Below are positions 1 through 8,736 of a stretch of 64,000 nucleotides of DNA, one piece after another. Source of the DNA: an uncultured Lachnospiraceae bacterium (lineage in GTDB: Bacteria > Bacillota > Clostridia > Lachnospirales > Lachnospiraceae); NCBI GenBank assembly GCA_910586125.1, contig CAJUHP010000002.1, positions 174,187 to 238,186 of the forward strand. Direction: 5' to 3'. The notes under the pieces were generated by a model that saw nothing but the letters and a program-made list of their open reading frames with translations, was not told the origin of the DNA and did not search any database. Within the stretch, counting starts at the first letter, position 1. Each line of letters begins with the position of its first letter. The translations under genes and the position numbers were made by a program.

Positions 1-131
1 GTACCGGCTGCCGGTTCTGTCCCCTTGCTTGTTTCCGGCGCTTTTGTGGTCGTCTCCGGAGCCCCGGCACAGCCTGCCGCCAGCACAACCGCCATGGCTG
101 CTGCCAACAGCATACTCATTGTTTTTTTCAT
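1..131 (-). CDS. Lipoprotein N-terminus (partial, possible solute-binding protein)
   Basis: The gene runs off the left edge of the window, so only about 43 residues are visible. They begin MKKTMSMLLAAAMAVVLAAG followed by Cys, which is a lipoprotein signal peptide with lipobox LAAGC, then a Thr/Pro/Glu-rich linker. Lipidated proteins with this linker are often ABC-transporter substrate-binding proteins in Clostridia, but nothing of the mature domain is present, so that role is only a guess. The ATG at 131 is preceded by a strong AGGAGG, and a promoter lies upstream at 186-214. Confidence 0.7.
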   Translation of the reverse strand, partial: MKKTMSMLLAAAMAVVLAAGCAGAPETTTKAPETSKGTEPAAG

Positions 132-185
132 AAAATCCTCCTGTTTTGTTCTCGTTTTTTAAACGATGATTCTTGCAGCTTTCCC

Positions 186-214
186 AGGATACCACACTTT
201 TCCCCTTTTGTAAA
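186..214 (-). promoter_or_regulatory. SigA-type promoter for the lipoprotein gene
   Basis: Read on the minus strand, TTTACA (214-209) and TATCCT (191-186) are separated by 17 bp. It sits 55 bp upstream of the lipoprotein start codon and is correctly oriented for it. Seen by eye only; the -10 box matches four of six consensus positions. Confidence 0.5.
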
Positions 215-255
215 GACATGTTTTTGACAATTCTGTGAAATCGTTCGTTTCTCCT

Positions 256-291
256 GACAAAAAGAGACCGGTTATCCGGTCTCCTTTTGTC
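256..291 (-). terminator. Terminator after the NlpC/P60 gene
   Basis: A near-perfect hairpin has arms GACAAAAAGAGACCGG and CCGGTCTCCTTTTGTC around a 4-nt loop. It lies 33 bp past the stop codon of the minus-strand wall hydrolase and gives a T-rich 3' arm in either direction. Confidence 0.75.
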
Positions 292-324
292 GTATATGAC
301 AGAGTAATCACTATCTTCAATAGG

Positions 325-1476
325 TCAGTCAATTACGTTCACAACTTTGATAATGCTGGTAAATCTCGCATTGGAGATGATAATTCCTGTGCGGGAGCTG
401 GCCGCGTGAACGATCTTTCCGTTGCCGATATAGATCGCCACATGTCCGATTCCGCTGACGCCGGACCGCCCGTAGAAGATCAGGTCGCCGGGCTGAATCT
501 CGGAATAGCTGATGGTTCTGCCGTTGTTGGCCTGGGCCTTGGATGTACGGCTCAAAGAGATACCGAAATGCTGGAATACTCTCATGGTAAAGCCGGAGCA
601 GTCGGTTCCTCTGGTCAGACTGGTGCCGCCGAACACATAGCGGTTGCCTAAAAACTGCATGGCATAGTCGATAATCTGCTGACGCTTGCTCGTCGTCATC
701 GGAGGTGTGAACTCCACGGCCTCATTCAGCGCGTATTTCACTTCCACATAATCGGCAGAGACATAGCCCTCCTCACCGGTCAGCGTGGCAATCTTCACCC
801 AGCCGTCCAGTACTTCCAGTACTTCGTAGCGCTCCTCGGAGCTGACTTTCTCCAGAATCTTGCTGTCCGTGCTGGGCTCCTTGCGCACATTCAGATCACT
901 CTTTTCCGTCTTGACAATAGCGCGCAGCTTGGCTTCCTCCAGAGCGATCTCAATGGCCTCATCGCCCTCGACCACATACTCTTCCGCCACATAGCCGACC
1001 ACCGGGCCGGACTGTACCTTGTACCAGCCGTCCGCATAATCCAGAATCTCACAGGCCGTATAATGAACCATCTTGCCGATGATCTCGCTCTTTGTGTTGT
1101 CCGTGCTCGGCAGATCACGCACATTCAGATAATTATTTACCGTGGTAATTCCCAGTCTGGTATAGTCGTCCAGGACCGATGCCCGATTCGCCACTTCCTC
1201 ATCCAGCATGGCTCCCAACTCCACCTCCATGGAGCGGGAAAAATCGCCGGACTCCACAGAGTCGTAATACTCGTCCAAAACCGAAGAGACACCCGCCGAC
1301 AGCGGCGCAGCCGCCATGACTTCCTCCGCGCCCACTCCGTCCGTATTCAGAGAATACTGGCCGGTTGACGCAGAATTATCCGAATTGTCTCCCGGTTCTG
1401 CCATCACCGTTCCGCTCACAAACAGCCCCATGGCCAAAGCAGCTACCCCTGTCCTCACCAAAACTGATCTTCTCAT
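325..1476 (-). CDS. Secreted SH3b-SH3b-NlpC/P60 cell-wall hydrolase
   Basis: Predicted exported peptidoglycan endopeptidase of 383 aa. A signal peptide (basic MRRSVLVRTG, then a hydrophobic stretch ending at VMA) is followed by a low-complexity region, two bacterial SH3 repeats (about 110-165 and 190-250; both carry LNVR) and a C-terminal NlpC/P60 domain from about 260. The catalytic Cys is in GTDCSGF near residue 292 and the His is in GHVAIYIGNG near 345. NlpC/P60 enzymes usually cut D-Glu to diaminopimelate bonds in stem peptides. I chose the ATG at 1476 because GGGAG lies 8 nt before it; an ATG at 1491 is possible but has no ribosome site. The gene stands alone with its own terminator. Confidence 0.88.
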   Translation of the reverse strand: MRRSVLVRTGVAALAMGLFVSGTVMAEPGDNSDNSASTGQYSLNTDGVGAEEVMAAAPLSAGVSSVLDEYYDSVESGDFSRSMEVELGAMLDEEVANRASVLDDYTRLGITTVNNYLNVRDLPSTDNTKSEIIGKMVHYTACEILDYADGWYKVQSGPVVGYVAEEYVVEGDEAIEIALEEAKLRAIVKTEKSDLNVRKEPSTDSKILEKVSSEERYEVLEVLDGWVKIATLTGEEGYVSADYVEVKYALNEAVEFTPPMTTSKRQQIIDYAMQFLGNRYVFGGTSLTRGTDCSGFTMRVFQHFGISLSRTSKAQANNGRTISYSEIQPGDLIFYGRSGVSGIGHVAIYIGNGKIVHAASSRTGIIISNARFTSIIKVVNVID

Positions 1477-1570
1477 GTACATCGCTCCCATATATTAATA
1501 TCTTTGTATCAAATGTTACATATTTATTACGTTTGTTACGAAGACATTATAGCAGGGCCCGTTTCCTTTG

Positions 1571-2512
1571 TCAATACCTTTTTTGCGATTCTTCTCTCCA
1601 ATATTTTTCCGCGCTCTGCCGGTCTCTTTTAATCTGAGCGATCAGGTTGTTCTCCGATCCAAAAGAAACCTCCGGGCGCAGAAAGGAATACAGCTCCACC
1701 AGCGCCGTCTTCCCGTAGATGTCCTGCGAAAAATCCTCGATAAAGGTTTCAACTCCTCGGGGATATTCGCCGCCGATCGTGGGCTTGACGCCGATATTGG
1801 TAATACTTTGATAGCTCTGCCCGTCCACGATTGTGCGGGAGACATAGACGCCGTTGGGAGGCAGCAGCTTTTTCTCCTCGGGAAACTGATTGATTGTCGG
1901 AAAGCCGAAGGTTCGCCCGTTGCGGTTTCCGTGCCTGACGATTCCGCGGATAAAAAAGGGATACCCCAACAGAGCATGGACTGCCTCCATCTCTCCCCGC
2001 TTTAAGCGCTCTTTGATATAACTGCTGGAGATGTCAATCCCTTCTTTGGTTTTCAGCTTTTCCCGCACCACCAGTTCAAAACCGCACTCTTTTGAAAGGG
2101 AACACAGCAGTTTTACATTGCCGGCCCGGCGATAGCCAAAACCGAAATCCGTTCCCACGACAATCTTCCTTGCCCGAAGCTGTCTTACTAAGATATCCCG
2201 GACAAAATCCTCGGCCAAAATATGCGAGGTCGTCTCATTAAACGGGTATTCGATCAGCAGGTCAAGCCCCAGAGCCTCCAGACGGTCGTGACGCTCTTCG
2301 TTGGTCAAGAGCAGTTCCTGGGGACGCCCCTCCACCAGAGCCCGCGGATGGGTTCCGAACGTGAACACAATGCTCTGAAGTCCTTCGTTTGCCGCTGCCG
2401 TCACCTCCGAGATCAGAAGCCTGTGCCCTCTGTGCAGGCCGTCAAACTTACCCAGCGTCACCGCGCTGTCTCTCTCTGCCGATAGCTCTGTGGTGTCCCT
2501 AATAAACCTCAT
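1571..2512 (-). CDS. ribF: Bifunctional riboflavin kinase / FAD synthetase
   Basis: RibF phosphorylates riboflavin to FMN and adenylates FMN to FAD in the cytoplasm. The 313-aa protein has the nucleotidyltransferase signature TLGKFDGLHRGHRLL near its N-terminus, IVVGTDFGFGYRRAG in mid-domain, and the C-terminal kinase domain with FGFPTINQ and GVYVS. The reading frame stays open far upstream, but the conserved protein begins at MRFIRDTTEL, so I start at 2512. That overlaps the end of truB by 14 nt and implies translational coupling. It is the last gene of the nusA-infB operon, a common Firmicutes arrangement. FAD made here would serve the flavoproteins found elsewhere in the window. Confidence 0.93.
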   Translation of the reverse strand: MRFIRDTTELSAERDSAVTLGKFDGLHRGHRLLISEVTAAANEGLQSIVFTFGTHPRALVEGRPQELLLTNEERHDRLEALGLDLLIEYPFNETTSHILAEDFVRDILVRQLRARKIVVGTDFGFGYRRAGNVKLLCSLSKECGFELVVREKLKTKEGIDISSSYIKERLKRGEMEAVHALLGYPFFIRGIVRHGNRNGRTFGFPTINQFPEEKKLLPPNGVYVSRTIVDGQSYQSITNIGVKPTIGGEYPRGVETFIEDFSQDIYGKTALVELYSFLRPEVSFGSENNLIAQIKRDRQSAEKYWREESQKRY

Positions 2513-3428
2513 TGCCGCCTCCGTAAAACATTTTTTCCAGCTTATAGCGCCCCTGTTCTTCCTGGTATTGATAGAGTCCGAAAAAGTTTCCTTTTTCTGT
2601 ATACAGGCGAATCTGCGGCGCGGGGACTTCGTCCTTCTGCTCCGGGCAGTCATCGTCCCGCAGCCACTCTGCCTCCAGGGGATTTCCGTTGTACATGGCC
2701 TTTCTCTGTTCGGGGCAGACCGTTCTGGCCGGCCTTGCCGCGAACAGACGGTCCACGGGATACAGCGCTTCCCCGATTCTTCCCTGTCCGCACAGCCGCG
2801 CAACCTCGTCCAAAGTAAGACTGTCCTTAACAGAAAACGGCTCCACCCACGTCCTGAGCAGTTCTTCCATGCAGCCGCCGCAGCCCAGAGCCTGTCCCAC
2901 ATCATGACAGAGGGTTCGGATATAGGTTCCTTTGGAACAGGTCACGCGAAAACGCACCCGCGGCATCGCAATCGAGAGCACTTCGATTTCATAGAAAACC
3001 ACCGGGCGCGGGCTGCGCTCCACCGTCTTTCCCTCCCGCGCCAGCTCACAGAGCTTCTTTCCGTTTACCTTCAGGGCCGAATACATCGGCGGAAGCTGCA
3101 TCTTTTCTCCCAGAAAATTTTTGAGAACCTGCAGGATCTGCTCTGTCGTCACATCCGGCTCTGTCGTGCGAAGCGTCCTCCCGCTCGTATCCTGTGTATC
3201 GGTCTCGCGCCCCAAAAGCAGCACCGCCTCATAGGTTTTTCGCCGGTCGGTCAGCAAACCGCATACTTTTGTAGCCTGCCCTATACAGACAGGAAGCACA
3301 CCGCAAGCGTCGGGGTCCAACGTGCCGGTATGCCCTATCTTTTTCATCTTCAATATACCGCGCAGCTTTGCCACCACATCGTGGGAGGTAAAGCCGCGCT
3401 CTTTATATATGTTTAAAATTCCATCCAT
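2499..3428 (-). CDS. truB: tRNA pseudouridine(55) synthase
   Basis: TruB isomerises U55 in the T-loop of tRNAs. The 309-aa length is normal. The family motif GHTGTLDPDACGVLPVCIGQ carries the catalytic Asp, and KTYEAVLLLGRETDTQDTSG follows. RGFTSHDVV at the N-terminus and CSKGTYIRTLCHDVG also match the family. The C-terminal part corresponds to the PUA-like region. It begins 10 nt after nrnA and overlaps ribF, all in one minus-strand operon. Confidence 0.95.
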   Translation of the reverse strand: MDGILNIYKERGFTSHDVVAKLRGILKMKKIGHTGTLDPDACGVLPVCIGQATKVCGLLTDRRKTYEAVLLLGRETDTQDTSGRTLRTTEPDVTTEQILQVLKNFLGEKMQLPPMYSALKVNGKKLCELAREGKTVERSPRPVVFYEIEVLSIAMPRVRFRVTCSKGTYIRTLCHDVGQALGCGGCMEELLRTWVEPFSVKDSLTLDEVARLCGQGRIGEALYPVDRLFAARPARTVCPEQRKAMYNGNPLEAEWLRDDDCPEQKDEVPAPQIRLYTEKGNFFGLYQYQEEQGRYKLEKMFYGGGNEVY

Positions 3429-3437
3429 CTACTGTCC

Positions 3438-4391
3438 TCATCCGTCCAACTGCGCCGCAATCTGTTCGGAAAGGTTATTGACAACATCGTAAAAGGTTCC
3501 CGACAGGGTACAGCCGGCGGCCCGCACATGACCGCCGCCCCCAAAATAGGCCGCAACCCGGCTCACATCGACTTTTTCATTGGACCGCAGGCTGACCTTA
3601 TACACGCGAAACTCCATTTCCGTCATAAAAATAGCGCAGTCCACGCCCTTCGTAACCCGAAGCTGATCGACGATTCCTTCCAGATCTTCATGCTTTGCCT
3701 TGTAAAATTCCATTGTCCGGCCGCTGATCATCGAGACAATGCAGCGCCCCTCGCAAAACAGAATGCTCTCCACAAGCGCCCGGCCTAACAGTTGATTCTG
3801 CAGATAGGTCTTGGTCAGAAACGTGTCGCTGATGATTTTGGCATGGGCAATTCCCTTTTCCATCAAAATCCCAGCCGCCTCCATCGTGTGGCGGGTGGCG
3901 TTGGAGTGACGGAAAATTCCCGTGTCGTGTACCAGTCCCAGGTACAGGCACTCCGCCGTCTTTTTGCTGATTTTCTCTTCGTCCATCAGATCAAACAGCA
4001 GTTCACAGGTCGCCGCCGCATTCGGTTTGACATAGGTTTCCGGGATCAGACCGGCATTGGTCACATGATGATCAATGCAGATCACCCGGTCCGCCTGCTT
4101 CAGACAGGCGGCGTTTTCTCCTATGCGCTCCGGATCGCTGACATCCAAAACAAAGCACAGATCGTATCGGCCGCCGTCATATTCCCGGATCTGGTCAAAT
4201 CCGTCCAAAAAGGAAAACACCGTCGGCGCCGGCTGCAAAAAGACGTCAACCTGCCGGGATACGTCCCCGTCCAGCAGATACCGGCGCAGGCCCAGACAGG
4301 AACCGGTACAGTCCCCGTCCGGGCGGATGTGGCCGGTAATGCAGATTTTCTGCGCTCCGGCCGCCAGCCCGTCAATCTTCACCTGCTCCAT
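3438..4391 (-). CDS. nrnA: DHH-family oligoribonuclease / pAp phosphatase
   Basis: NrnA degrades nanoRNAs of 2-5 nt and dephosphorylates 3'-phosphoadenosine 5'-phosphate. The 317-aa protein has the DHH phosphoesterase motifs GHIRPDGDCTGS (motif I), the Asp region FVLDVSDPERIG, IDHHVTN (the DHH motif), and the C-terminal DHHA1 glycine motif FGGGGHVRAAG. The frame is open to 4457, but the ATG at 4391 has GGGGAGG six bases upstream, whereas the ATG at 4397 directly abuts that site. It overlaps the rbfA 3' end by 20 nt. Its place between rbfA and truB is typical of Firmicutes. Confidence 0.92.
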   Translation of the reverse strand: MEQVKIDGLAAGAQKICITGHIRPDGDCTGSCLGLRRYLLDGDVSRQVDVFLQPAPTVFSFLDGFDQIREYDGGRYDLCFVLDVSDPERIGENAACLKQADRVICIDHHVTNAGLIPETYVKPNAAATCELLFDLMDEEKISKKTAECLYLGLVHDTGIFRHSNATRHTMEAAGILMEKGIAHAKIISDTFLTKTYLQNQLLGRALVESILFCEGRCIVSMISGRTMEFYKAKHEDLEGIVDQLRVTKGVDCAIFMTEMEFRVYKVSLRSNEKVDVSRVAAYFGGGGHVRAAGCTLSGTFYDVVNNLSEQIAAQLDG

Positions 4392-4788
4392 CTTCATCCT
4401 CCCCACGGAATTCATTTTCTGACTTTCCACCGGAGTCCTGTGCCACCACTTCGTCAATCAGCCGGGACATCTTTACGCCGTATGCAATCGACTGATCGAG
4501 CACAAACGTAAGCTCCGGCGTATTGCGAAGATTGACGCTCTGCGCCAGGCGGCCCCGGATATATCCAACCGCGCTTTTTAATCCGCTTATGGTATCTCTG
4601 GCTGCTTCCTCATCGCCCAACACGCTGATGTAGGCTTTGCAATACTTCAGATCCGGTGTCACTTCTGCGTTTACCACCGTCGTCAGGGGAGAGATGCGGG
4701 GATCCTTCACCTCGCTTCGGATAATGTTCCCCAGCTCTCTCTGCACTTCTGCGTTGATGCGGACATTTTTAATACTGCGTTTTTTCAT
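4372..4788 (-). CDS. rbfA: 30S ribosome-binding factor A
   Basis: RbfA is a KH-fold protein that assists late 30S assembly and cold-shock adaptation by binding near 16S helix 1. The 138-aa protein shows the family run EVQRELGNIIRSEVKDPR, then TVVNAEVTPDLKYCKAYIS, and ends in an acidic tail typical of clostridial versions. A GTG at 4803 could extend it by five residues, but the ATG at 4788 has GAGGG at good spacing. The gene lies directly after infB, as in most bacteria. Confidence 0.93.
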   Translation of the reverse strand: MKKRSIKNVRINAEVQRELGNIIRSEVKDPRISPLTTVVNAEVTPDLKYCKAYISVLGDEEAARDTISGLKSAVGYIRGRLAQSVNLRNTPELTFVLDQSIAYGVKMSRLIDEVVAQDSGGKSENEFRGEDEDGAGED

Positions 4789-4799
4789 GTTTCTATCCC

Positions 4800-7700
4800 T
4801 CACTGACGGGGAACTTCTACCATAATATAAGCTTCGATGGTATCGTCCTCCTGCACGTCATTGAAATCTTCAAATACCAGGCCGCATTCGTAGCCCTTGG
4901 CCACTTCCTTCACATCGTCCTTAAAACGCTTCAGGGATGCCAGCGCACCCTCGAAGATCTGCGCGCCCTCCCGGCTGATGCGGACCTTACAGTCTCTCTG
5001 GAACTTGCCGTCGGTCACAAAGGAACCGGCGATGGTGCCGACGCCGGACGCCTTAAAGAGCTGGCGCACGATGGCATGACCGATCACCTTCTCCTCAAAG
5101 ATCGGATCTAACATTCCCTTCATGGCGGACTCCACATCCTCGATAGCCTGATAAATCACCTTGTACAGCCGCAGATCCACCTTCTCCCGCTCCGCGATAG
5201 ACTTCGCCGTGACATCCGGGCGGACATTGAAGCCGATGATGATGGCATTGGAGGTTGCGGCCAGCGTCACATCCGATTCATTGATGGCGCCCACGCCGCC
5301 GTGAATAATCTTCACGACCACCTCATCGTTGGAGAGCTTCTGCAGACTCTGCTTCACCGCTTCCACCGAACCCTGAACATCCGCCTTGACAATGATATTC
5401 AGCTCTTTCACATTGCCGGCCTGAATCTGGTGAAACAGATCGTCCAGGGACATCTTCTGCTTCGTGTCTTCCAAAAGCTTCTCCCGGCCCTCGGAGATAA
5501 AGGTCTCCGCAAAATTTCTGGCCTCTTTTTCGCTGGGCGTTGTCACAAAAATCTCACCGGCTCCGGGGACATTGTTTAAGCCCAGAATTTCTACCGGCAT
5601 AGACGGAGCCGCTTCCTTGACTCTTCTGCCCTTGTCGTCCATCATAGCCCGGACCTTGCCATAGCAGGAGCCCACCGCGATGCTGTCGCCTATATGAAGC
5701 GTTCCCTTTTGAACCAGCACGGTCGCCACCGGACCTTTGCCCTTATCCAGCTCGGCCTCGATGACCAGACCTCTGGCCCGGCGGTTCGGATCGGCCTTCA
5801 GCTCCTTGACTTCCGAAGCCAGCAGAATCATCTCCAGGAGCGTGTCGATGCCTTCCTTTGTGTGAGCCGAGACAGGCACAAAAATCGTACTGCCGCCCCA
5901 ATCCTCCGGAATCAGTTCATACTCGGTCAGCTCCTGTTTCACCTTCTCCACGTTGGCTCCGGGTTTATCAATCTTATTCACGGCCACGATAATCTCGACG
6001 CCGGCTGCCTTGGCATGGCTGATAGCCTCCACGGTCTGGGGCATCACGCCGTCGTCGGCCGCCACCACCAAAATCGCTATATCGGTAGACTGCGCGCCCC
6101 GCATCCGCATGGCGGTAAACGCCTCATGTCCCGGCGTATCTAAGAATGTGATCGGCTCGCCGTTGCACTCGACAACATAAGCGCCGATATGCTGGGTGAT
6201 GCCGCCCGCTTCCTTGTCGGTCACATGTGTGGAGCGGATCGCATCCAGCAGAGACGTCTTGCCGTGGTCTACATGACCCATGACGCACACCACCGGCGGC
6301 CGCTTCTCCAAAGAAGCCTCGTCGTCCTCGATATCCTTTAACAGTTCGCCCAGAACATCCACTTTCTCCTCATGTTCGCAGAGAATATCGTATTCCATGG
6401 CGATCTCTTCCGCCGTCTCAAAATCAATCTCCTGATTGATTGTCACCACCTTACCGGACAGAAACAGTTTCTTTACAATGGCGGAAGGCTGAATCTTCAT
6501 CTGATCCGCCAGTTCTTTGATGGTCAGCGTATCGGGCAGGATGATCGTTTTGATCTCCTCCACCGCGGCCGCCGCTTTGGGCGCGCGGGGTCCGGGTCTC
6601 TGGCCCTTCTTTAAGAACATCTCCTCAGCTTCCTGCTTCTCGTTGCGCTTGCGGTCCTGGCGGGAATTGGTCTTGGGCTTCTGTGTCTGCTTTGCCGACG
6701 GTTTGCCCATGGGCAGAGCCTCTCCGGCTGGGCGCGCCGGACGCGCACCGTTTCTGCCGTCGTTTCTGACGCCTCCCTGGGGACGTCCCTGGCCGCCGGC
6801 ATCTTTATTGTACGGAGGTCTCTGGCCACCCTGGCCGAGCGGACGGCCTCCGGGAATTCCCCGGCCCGCCGGACGGCCTCCCTGGCTGCCCTGCGGTCTC
6901 TGGCCATCGCGGCTGAAAGGGCGATCCCCCTGTGCCGTGCGGCCTGCGGGGCGGTCTCCCTGCGCTCCCCGGTTAAACGGACGGTCTCCCTGGGGTCTCT
7001 GGCCACCCTGGCCCATCCCCTGCGCCGTGCGGCCCGCAGGACGGTCTCCCTGGAAACGCTGGCCGTCACGGCTTGTTCCCTGCATTCTCTGCCCATCGCG
7101 GCGCTCGCCGGGAACTCGCTGGCCATCGCGGCCTCCCTGGCCCCTCTGCCCGTCGCGGCGCTCGCCGGAAACCCGCTGGCCATCGCGCCCGCCTTGGCCT
7201 CTCTGCCCGTCGCGGCGCTCTCCCTGGAAGCGCTGCCCATCGCGGCCTGCTTCCTGACTTCTCTGGCCGTCGCGGCGCTCTCCCTGAAAACGCTGCCCAT
7301 CGCGGCCTTCTCCCTGGGCGCGCGGTCTCTGTTCCTCGCGCTCTGCCCCCTGGGATTTCTGCGCGTCACGGCCCGTCTCCTCACGGACAGCCTCCTGTCC
7401 GCTCTTTTGCGTGTCACGGTTCATCTCCTGGGGCCTCTGACTCTCATGACCAGAAGTCCCCCTCGACTCTCCCCTGCTTTCTTCGCCCTGGGCTTTGGGA
7501 TTTTCCAAAACGGCGGGCCGCTCTTTCAAAGAAATGGCGTCTGCCGGTATCTGCCGTTCCTCCTGGCCTCTCTGTTCTTCCCGAACCGCACCTTTTTCCC
7601 CCTGTCTGGCATGGCTGCCAGAAAGCGGCTGCAGCGGCTTCAGCGAAAGCGTTTCTTTTCCGGCCGCTTCCTTGATCTGCGCGGCTCTGACCACAGGTTC

Positions 7701-8051
7701 TTCCCCCGCGGTCGGGCGGGGATTTCCCCCGGCCGGATTGGCTGCCTGGCGGGGATTTTGGCCGGACGGCCTCCCCCCCTGTGCCGCCGGACGGTTTTGG
7801 CCGCCAGCCGGCCTTATGCCTGCCGGCCGGCCTCCCTGCGCGCTGTTCTGGGGACGAAATACCGCCGTCAAGCGTTTCTTCGGAGGCGGAGGAAGCAGTT
7901 CTTTTTTCAGATTATCTACTTCCTTGTCTGTCAGCACATTCATGGCGCTGTTGGCCGAGATCCCCAGCTTCTTACATGCCTCCAGCACATCTTTGCTCGT
8001 TTTGTCTATCTCCTTGGCTAATTCATGTACTCTCACTTTTGTCGTTGTCAT
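4800..8051 (-). CDS. infB: Translation initiation factor IF-2 with expanded repetitive N-terminus
   Basis: IF-2 is the GTPase that places initiator fMet-tRNA on the ribosome. The 1083-aa protein begins with the short IF2-N domain VRVHELAKEIDKTSKDVLEA. A disordered linker of about 400 residues follows. A second IF2-N domain (TLTIKELADQMKIQPSAIV) precedes the G domain, with GHVDHGKT near residue 592, DTPGHEAF and NKID, and then domains II-IV. The linker is dominated by near-repeats such as GRDGQR and GERRDGQR. Many clostridial IF-2 linkers are long, but this one is strongly Arg/Gly/Gln-rich. The stop codon is 11 bp from the rbfA start. Confidence 0.97.
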   Translation of the reverse strand: MTTTKVRVHELAKEIDKTSKDVLEACKKLGISANSAMNVLTDKEVDNLKKELLPPPPKKRLTAVFRPQNSAQGGRPAGIRPAGGQNRPAAQGGRPSGQNPRQAANPAGGNPRPTAGEEPVVRAAQIKEAAGKETLSLKPLQPLSGSHARQGEKGAVREEQRGQEERQIPADAISLKERPAVLENPKAQGEESRGESRGTSGHESQRPQEMNRDTQKSGQEAVREETGRDAQKSQGAEREEQRPRAQGEGRDGQRFQGERRDGQRSQEAGRDGQRFQGERRDGQRGQGGRDGQRVSGERRDGQRGQGGRDGQRVPGERRDGQRMQGTSRDGQRFQGDRPAGRTAQGMGQGGQRPQGDRPFNRGAQGDRPAGRTAQGDRPFSRDGQRPQGSQGGRPAGRGIPGGRPLGQGGQRPPYNKDAGGQGRPQGGVRNDGRNGARPARPAGEALPMGKPSAKQTQKPKTNSRQDRKRNEKQEAEEMFLKKGQRPGPRAPKAAAAVEEIKTIILPDTLTIKELADQMKIQPSAIVKKLFLSGKVVTINQEIDFETAEEIAMEYDILCEHEEKVDVLGELLKDIEDDEASLEKRPPVVCVMGHVDHGKTSLLDAIRSTHVTDKEAGGITQHIGAYVVECNGEPITFLDTPGHEAFTAMRMRGAQSTDIAILVVAADDGVMPQTVEAISHAKAAGVEIIVAVNKIDKPGANVEKVKQELTEYELIPEDWGGSTIFVPVSAHTKEGIDTLLEMILLASEVKELKADPNRRARGLVIEAELDKGKGPVATVLVQKGTLHIGDSIAVGSCYGKVRAMMDDKGRRVKEAAPSMPVEILGLNNVPGAGEIFVTTPSEKEARNFAETFISEGREKLLEDTKQKMSLDDLFHQIQAGNVKELNIIVKADVQGSVEAVKQSLQKLSNDEVVVKIIHGGVGAINESDVTLAATSNAIIIGFNVRPDVTAKSIAEREKVDLRLYKVIYQAIEDVESAMKGMLDPIFEEKVIGHAIVRQLFKASGVGTIAGSFVTDGKFQRDCKVRISREGAQIFEGALASLKRFKDDVKEVAKGYECGLVFEDFNDVQEDDTIEAYIMVEVPRQ
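6730..7330 (-). repeat. DGQR-type tandem repeats inside infB
   Basis: Codons for about 200 residues of the IF-2 linker form an imperfect tandem array. Units look like GRDGQRFQGERRDGQR, grading into GDRPAGRTAQ and GGRPAGRG units near the G domain. At DNA level this gives repeated GC-rich blocks, which is why long spurious frames appear on both strands here. The array is coding and in frame throughout. Confidence 0.85.
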
Positions 8052-8053
8052 CC

Positions 8054-8383
8054 TTATTCGTTACCTCCGATTCCCTCACTGCACAACTGCTTCTTTATCA
8101 TCCTCGCAAACCCTTCGTCGGTGACTGCCATGGATACGCGGAATTCCCTGCCAATGGCGTGTCCCAGCTCATCCCCGACGCCGAATATAACAAAAGGTAC
8201 TTCATAAAAAACGCACATATTTTGAAACATTTTTTTTGTATTTTGTGATGCGTCTTCTGCCACCAGCACAAGAAAAGCCTTTCCGCTCTTAACCGCCTTC
8301 TCGGTGGCAAAACCGCCGCTCTCCATCTTTCCTGCCTTTGTCGCCAGGCTCAAAGAAGAGTATATTTTTTTTTCATTCTGCAT
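8054..8383 (-). CDS. ylxQ: L7Ae/L30e-like K-turn RNA-binding protein (YlxQ)
   Basis: A small 109-aa protein of the L7Ae/L30e family. Family members bind kink-turn RNAs; the cellular role of YlxQ is not well defined. The family features are the N-terminal SSLSLATKAGKMESGGFATE, the central KAFLVLVAEDASQNTKKM and the closing VFYEVPFVIFGVGDELGHAIG. It overlaps the upstream ylxR gene by 11 nt and ends 2 nt before infB, so the three genes are probably translationally coupled. Start ATG at 8383. Confidence 0.9.
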   Translation of the reverse strand: MQNEKKIYSSLSLATKAGKMESGGFATEKAVKSGKAFLVLVAEDASQNTKKMFQNMCVFYEVPFVIFGVGDELGHAIGREFRVSMAVTDEGFARMIKKQLCSEGIGGNE

Positions 8384-8669
8384 CCAGTTCTGCCAGCTCC
8401 TTTCTCAGACTGTCATAGACTTCGCAGGGAATTGCCGCCTGAAAAGACCGCTCCAGTCCTTTCTGACGGATCGCTTTCTCCAAACATCCGGACTCCCTGC
8501 ACAGGTACGCGCCCCGGCCATTCTTCCGGCCTGTGGCGTCCAGTACAAAATCTCCCTCCGGCGTCCGAAGCACCCGGATCAGGGTTTTCTTTCCCTTCAT
8601 TTCGCCGCAGCCGATACATTTGCGCATCGGCTCTTTTCTTTTTCCGCTCACTGCCTCATCACTTCCCAT
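8373..8669 (-). CDS. rnpM: YlxR / RnpM family RNA-binding protein
   Basis: Short protein of the YlxR family (DUF448), recently linked to modulation of RNase P and named RnpM in B. subtilis. The diagnostic motif MRKCIGCGEMKGKKTLIRV starts at residue 15, followed by DATGRKNGRGAYLC with conserved glycines and Cys, and CLEKAIRQKGLERSF. The 98-aa reading assumes the ATG at 8669, which has no clear ribosome site. An internal ATG at 8627 (MRKC) matches the usual family start and may be the true one. It sits between nusA and ylxQ, the standard position. Confidence 0.9.
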   Translation of the reverse strand: MGSDEAVSGKRKEPMRKCIGCGEMKGKKTLIRVLRTPEGDFVLDATGRKNGRGAYLCRESGCLEKAIRQKGLERSFQAAIPCEVYDSLRKELAELDAE

Positions 8670-8736
8670 CTGTCTATGTCTTTGTCTGCTTTCTCAGCCG
8701 CCGGCATCCTGTTTCCAGGTTCTGTCTGCGGGTGTT

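Noticed and set aside
6517..7417. Long open frames on both strands over the infB linker
   Set aside because: They are by-products of the GC-rich DGQR repeats; the products are Arg/Pro/Ser-rich and match no family.
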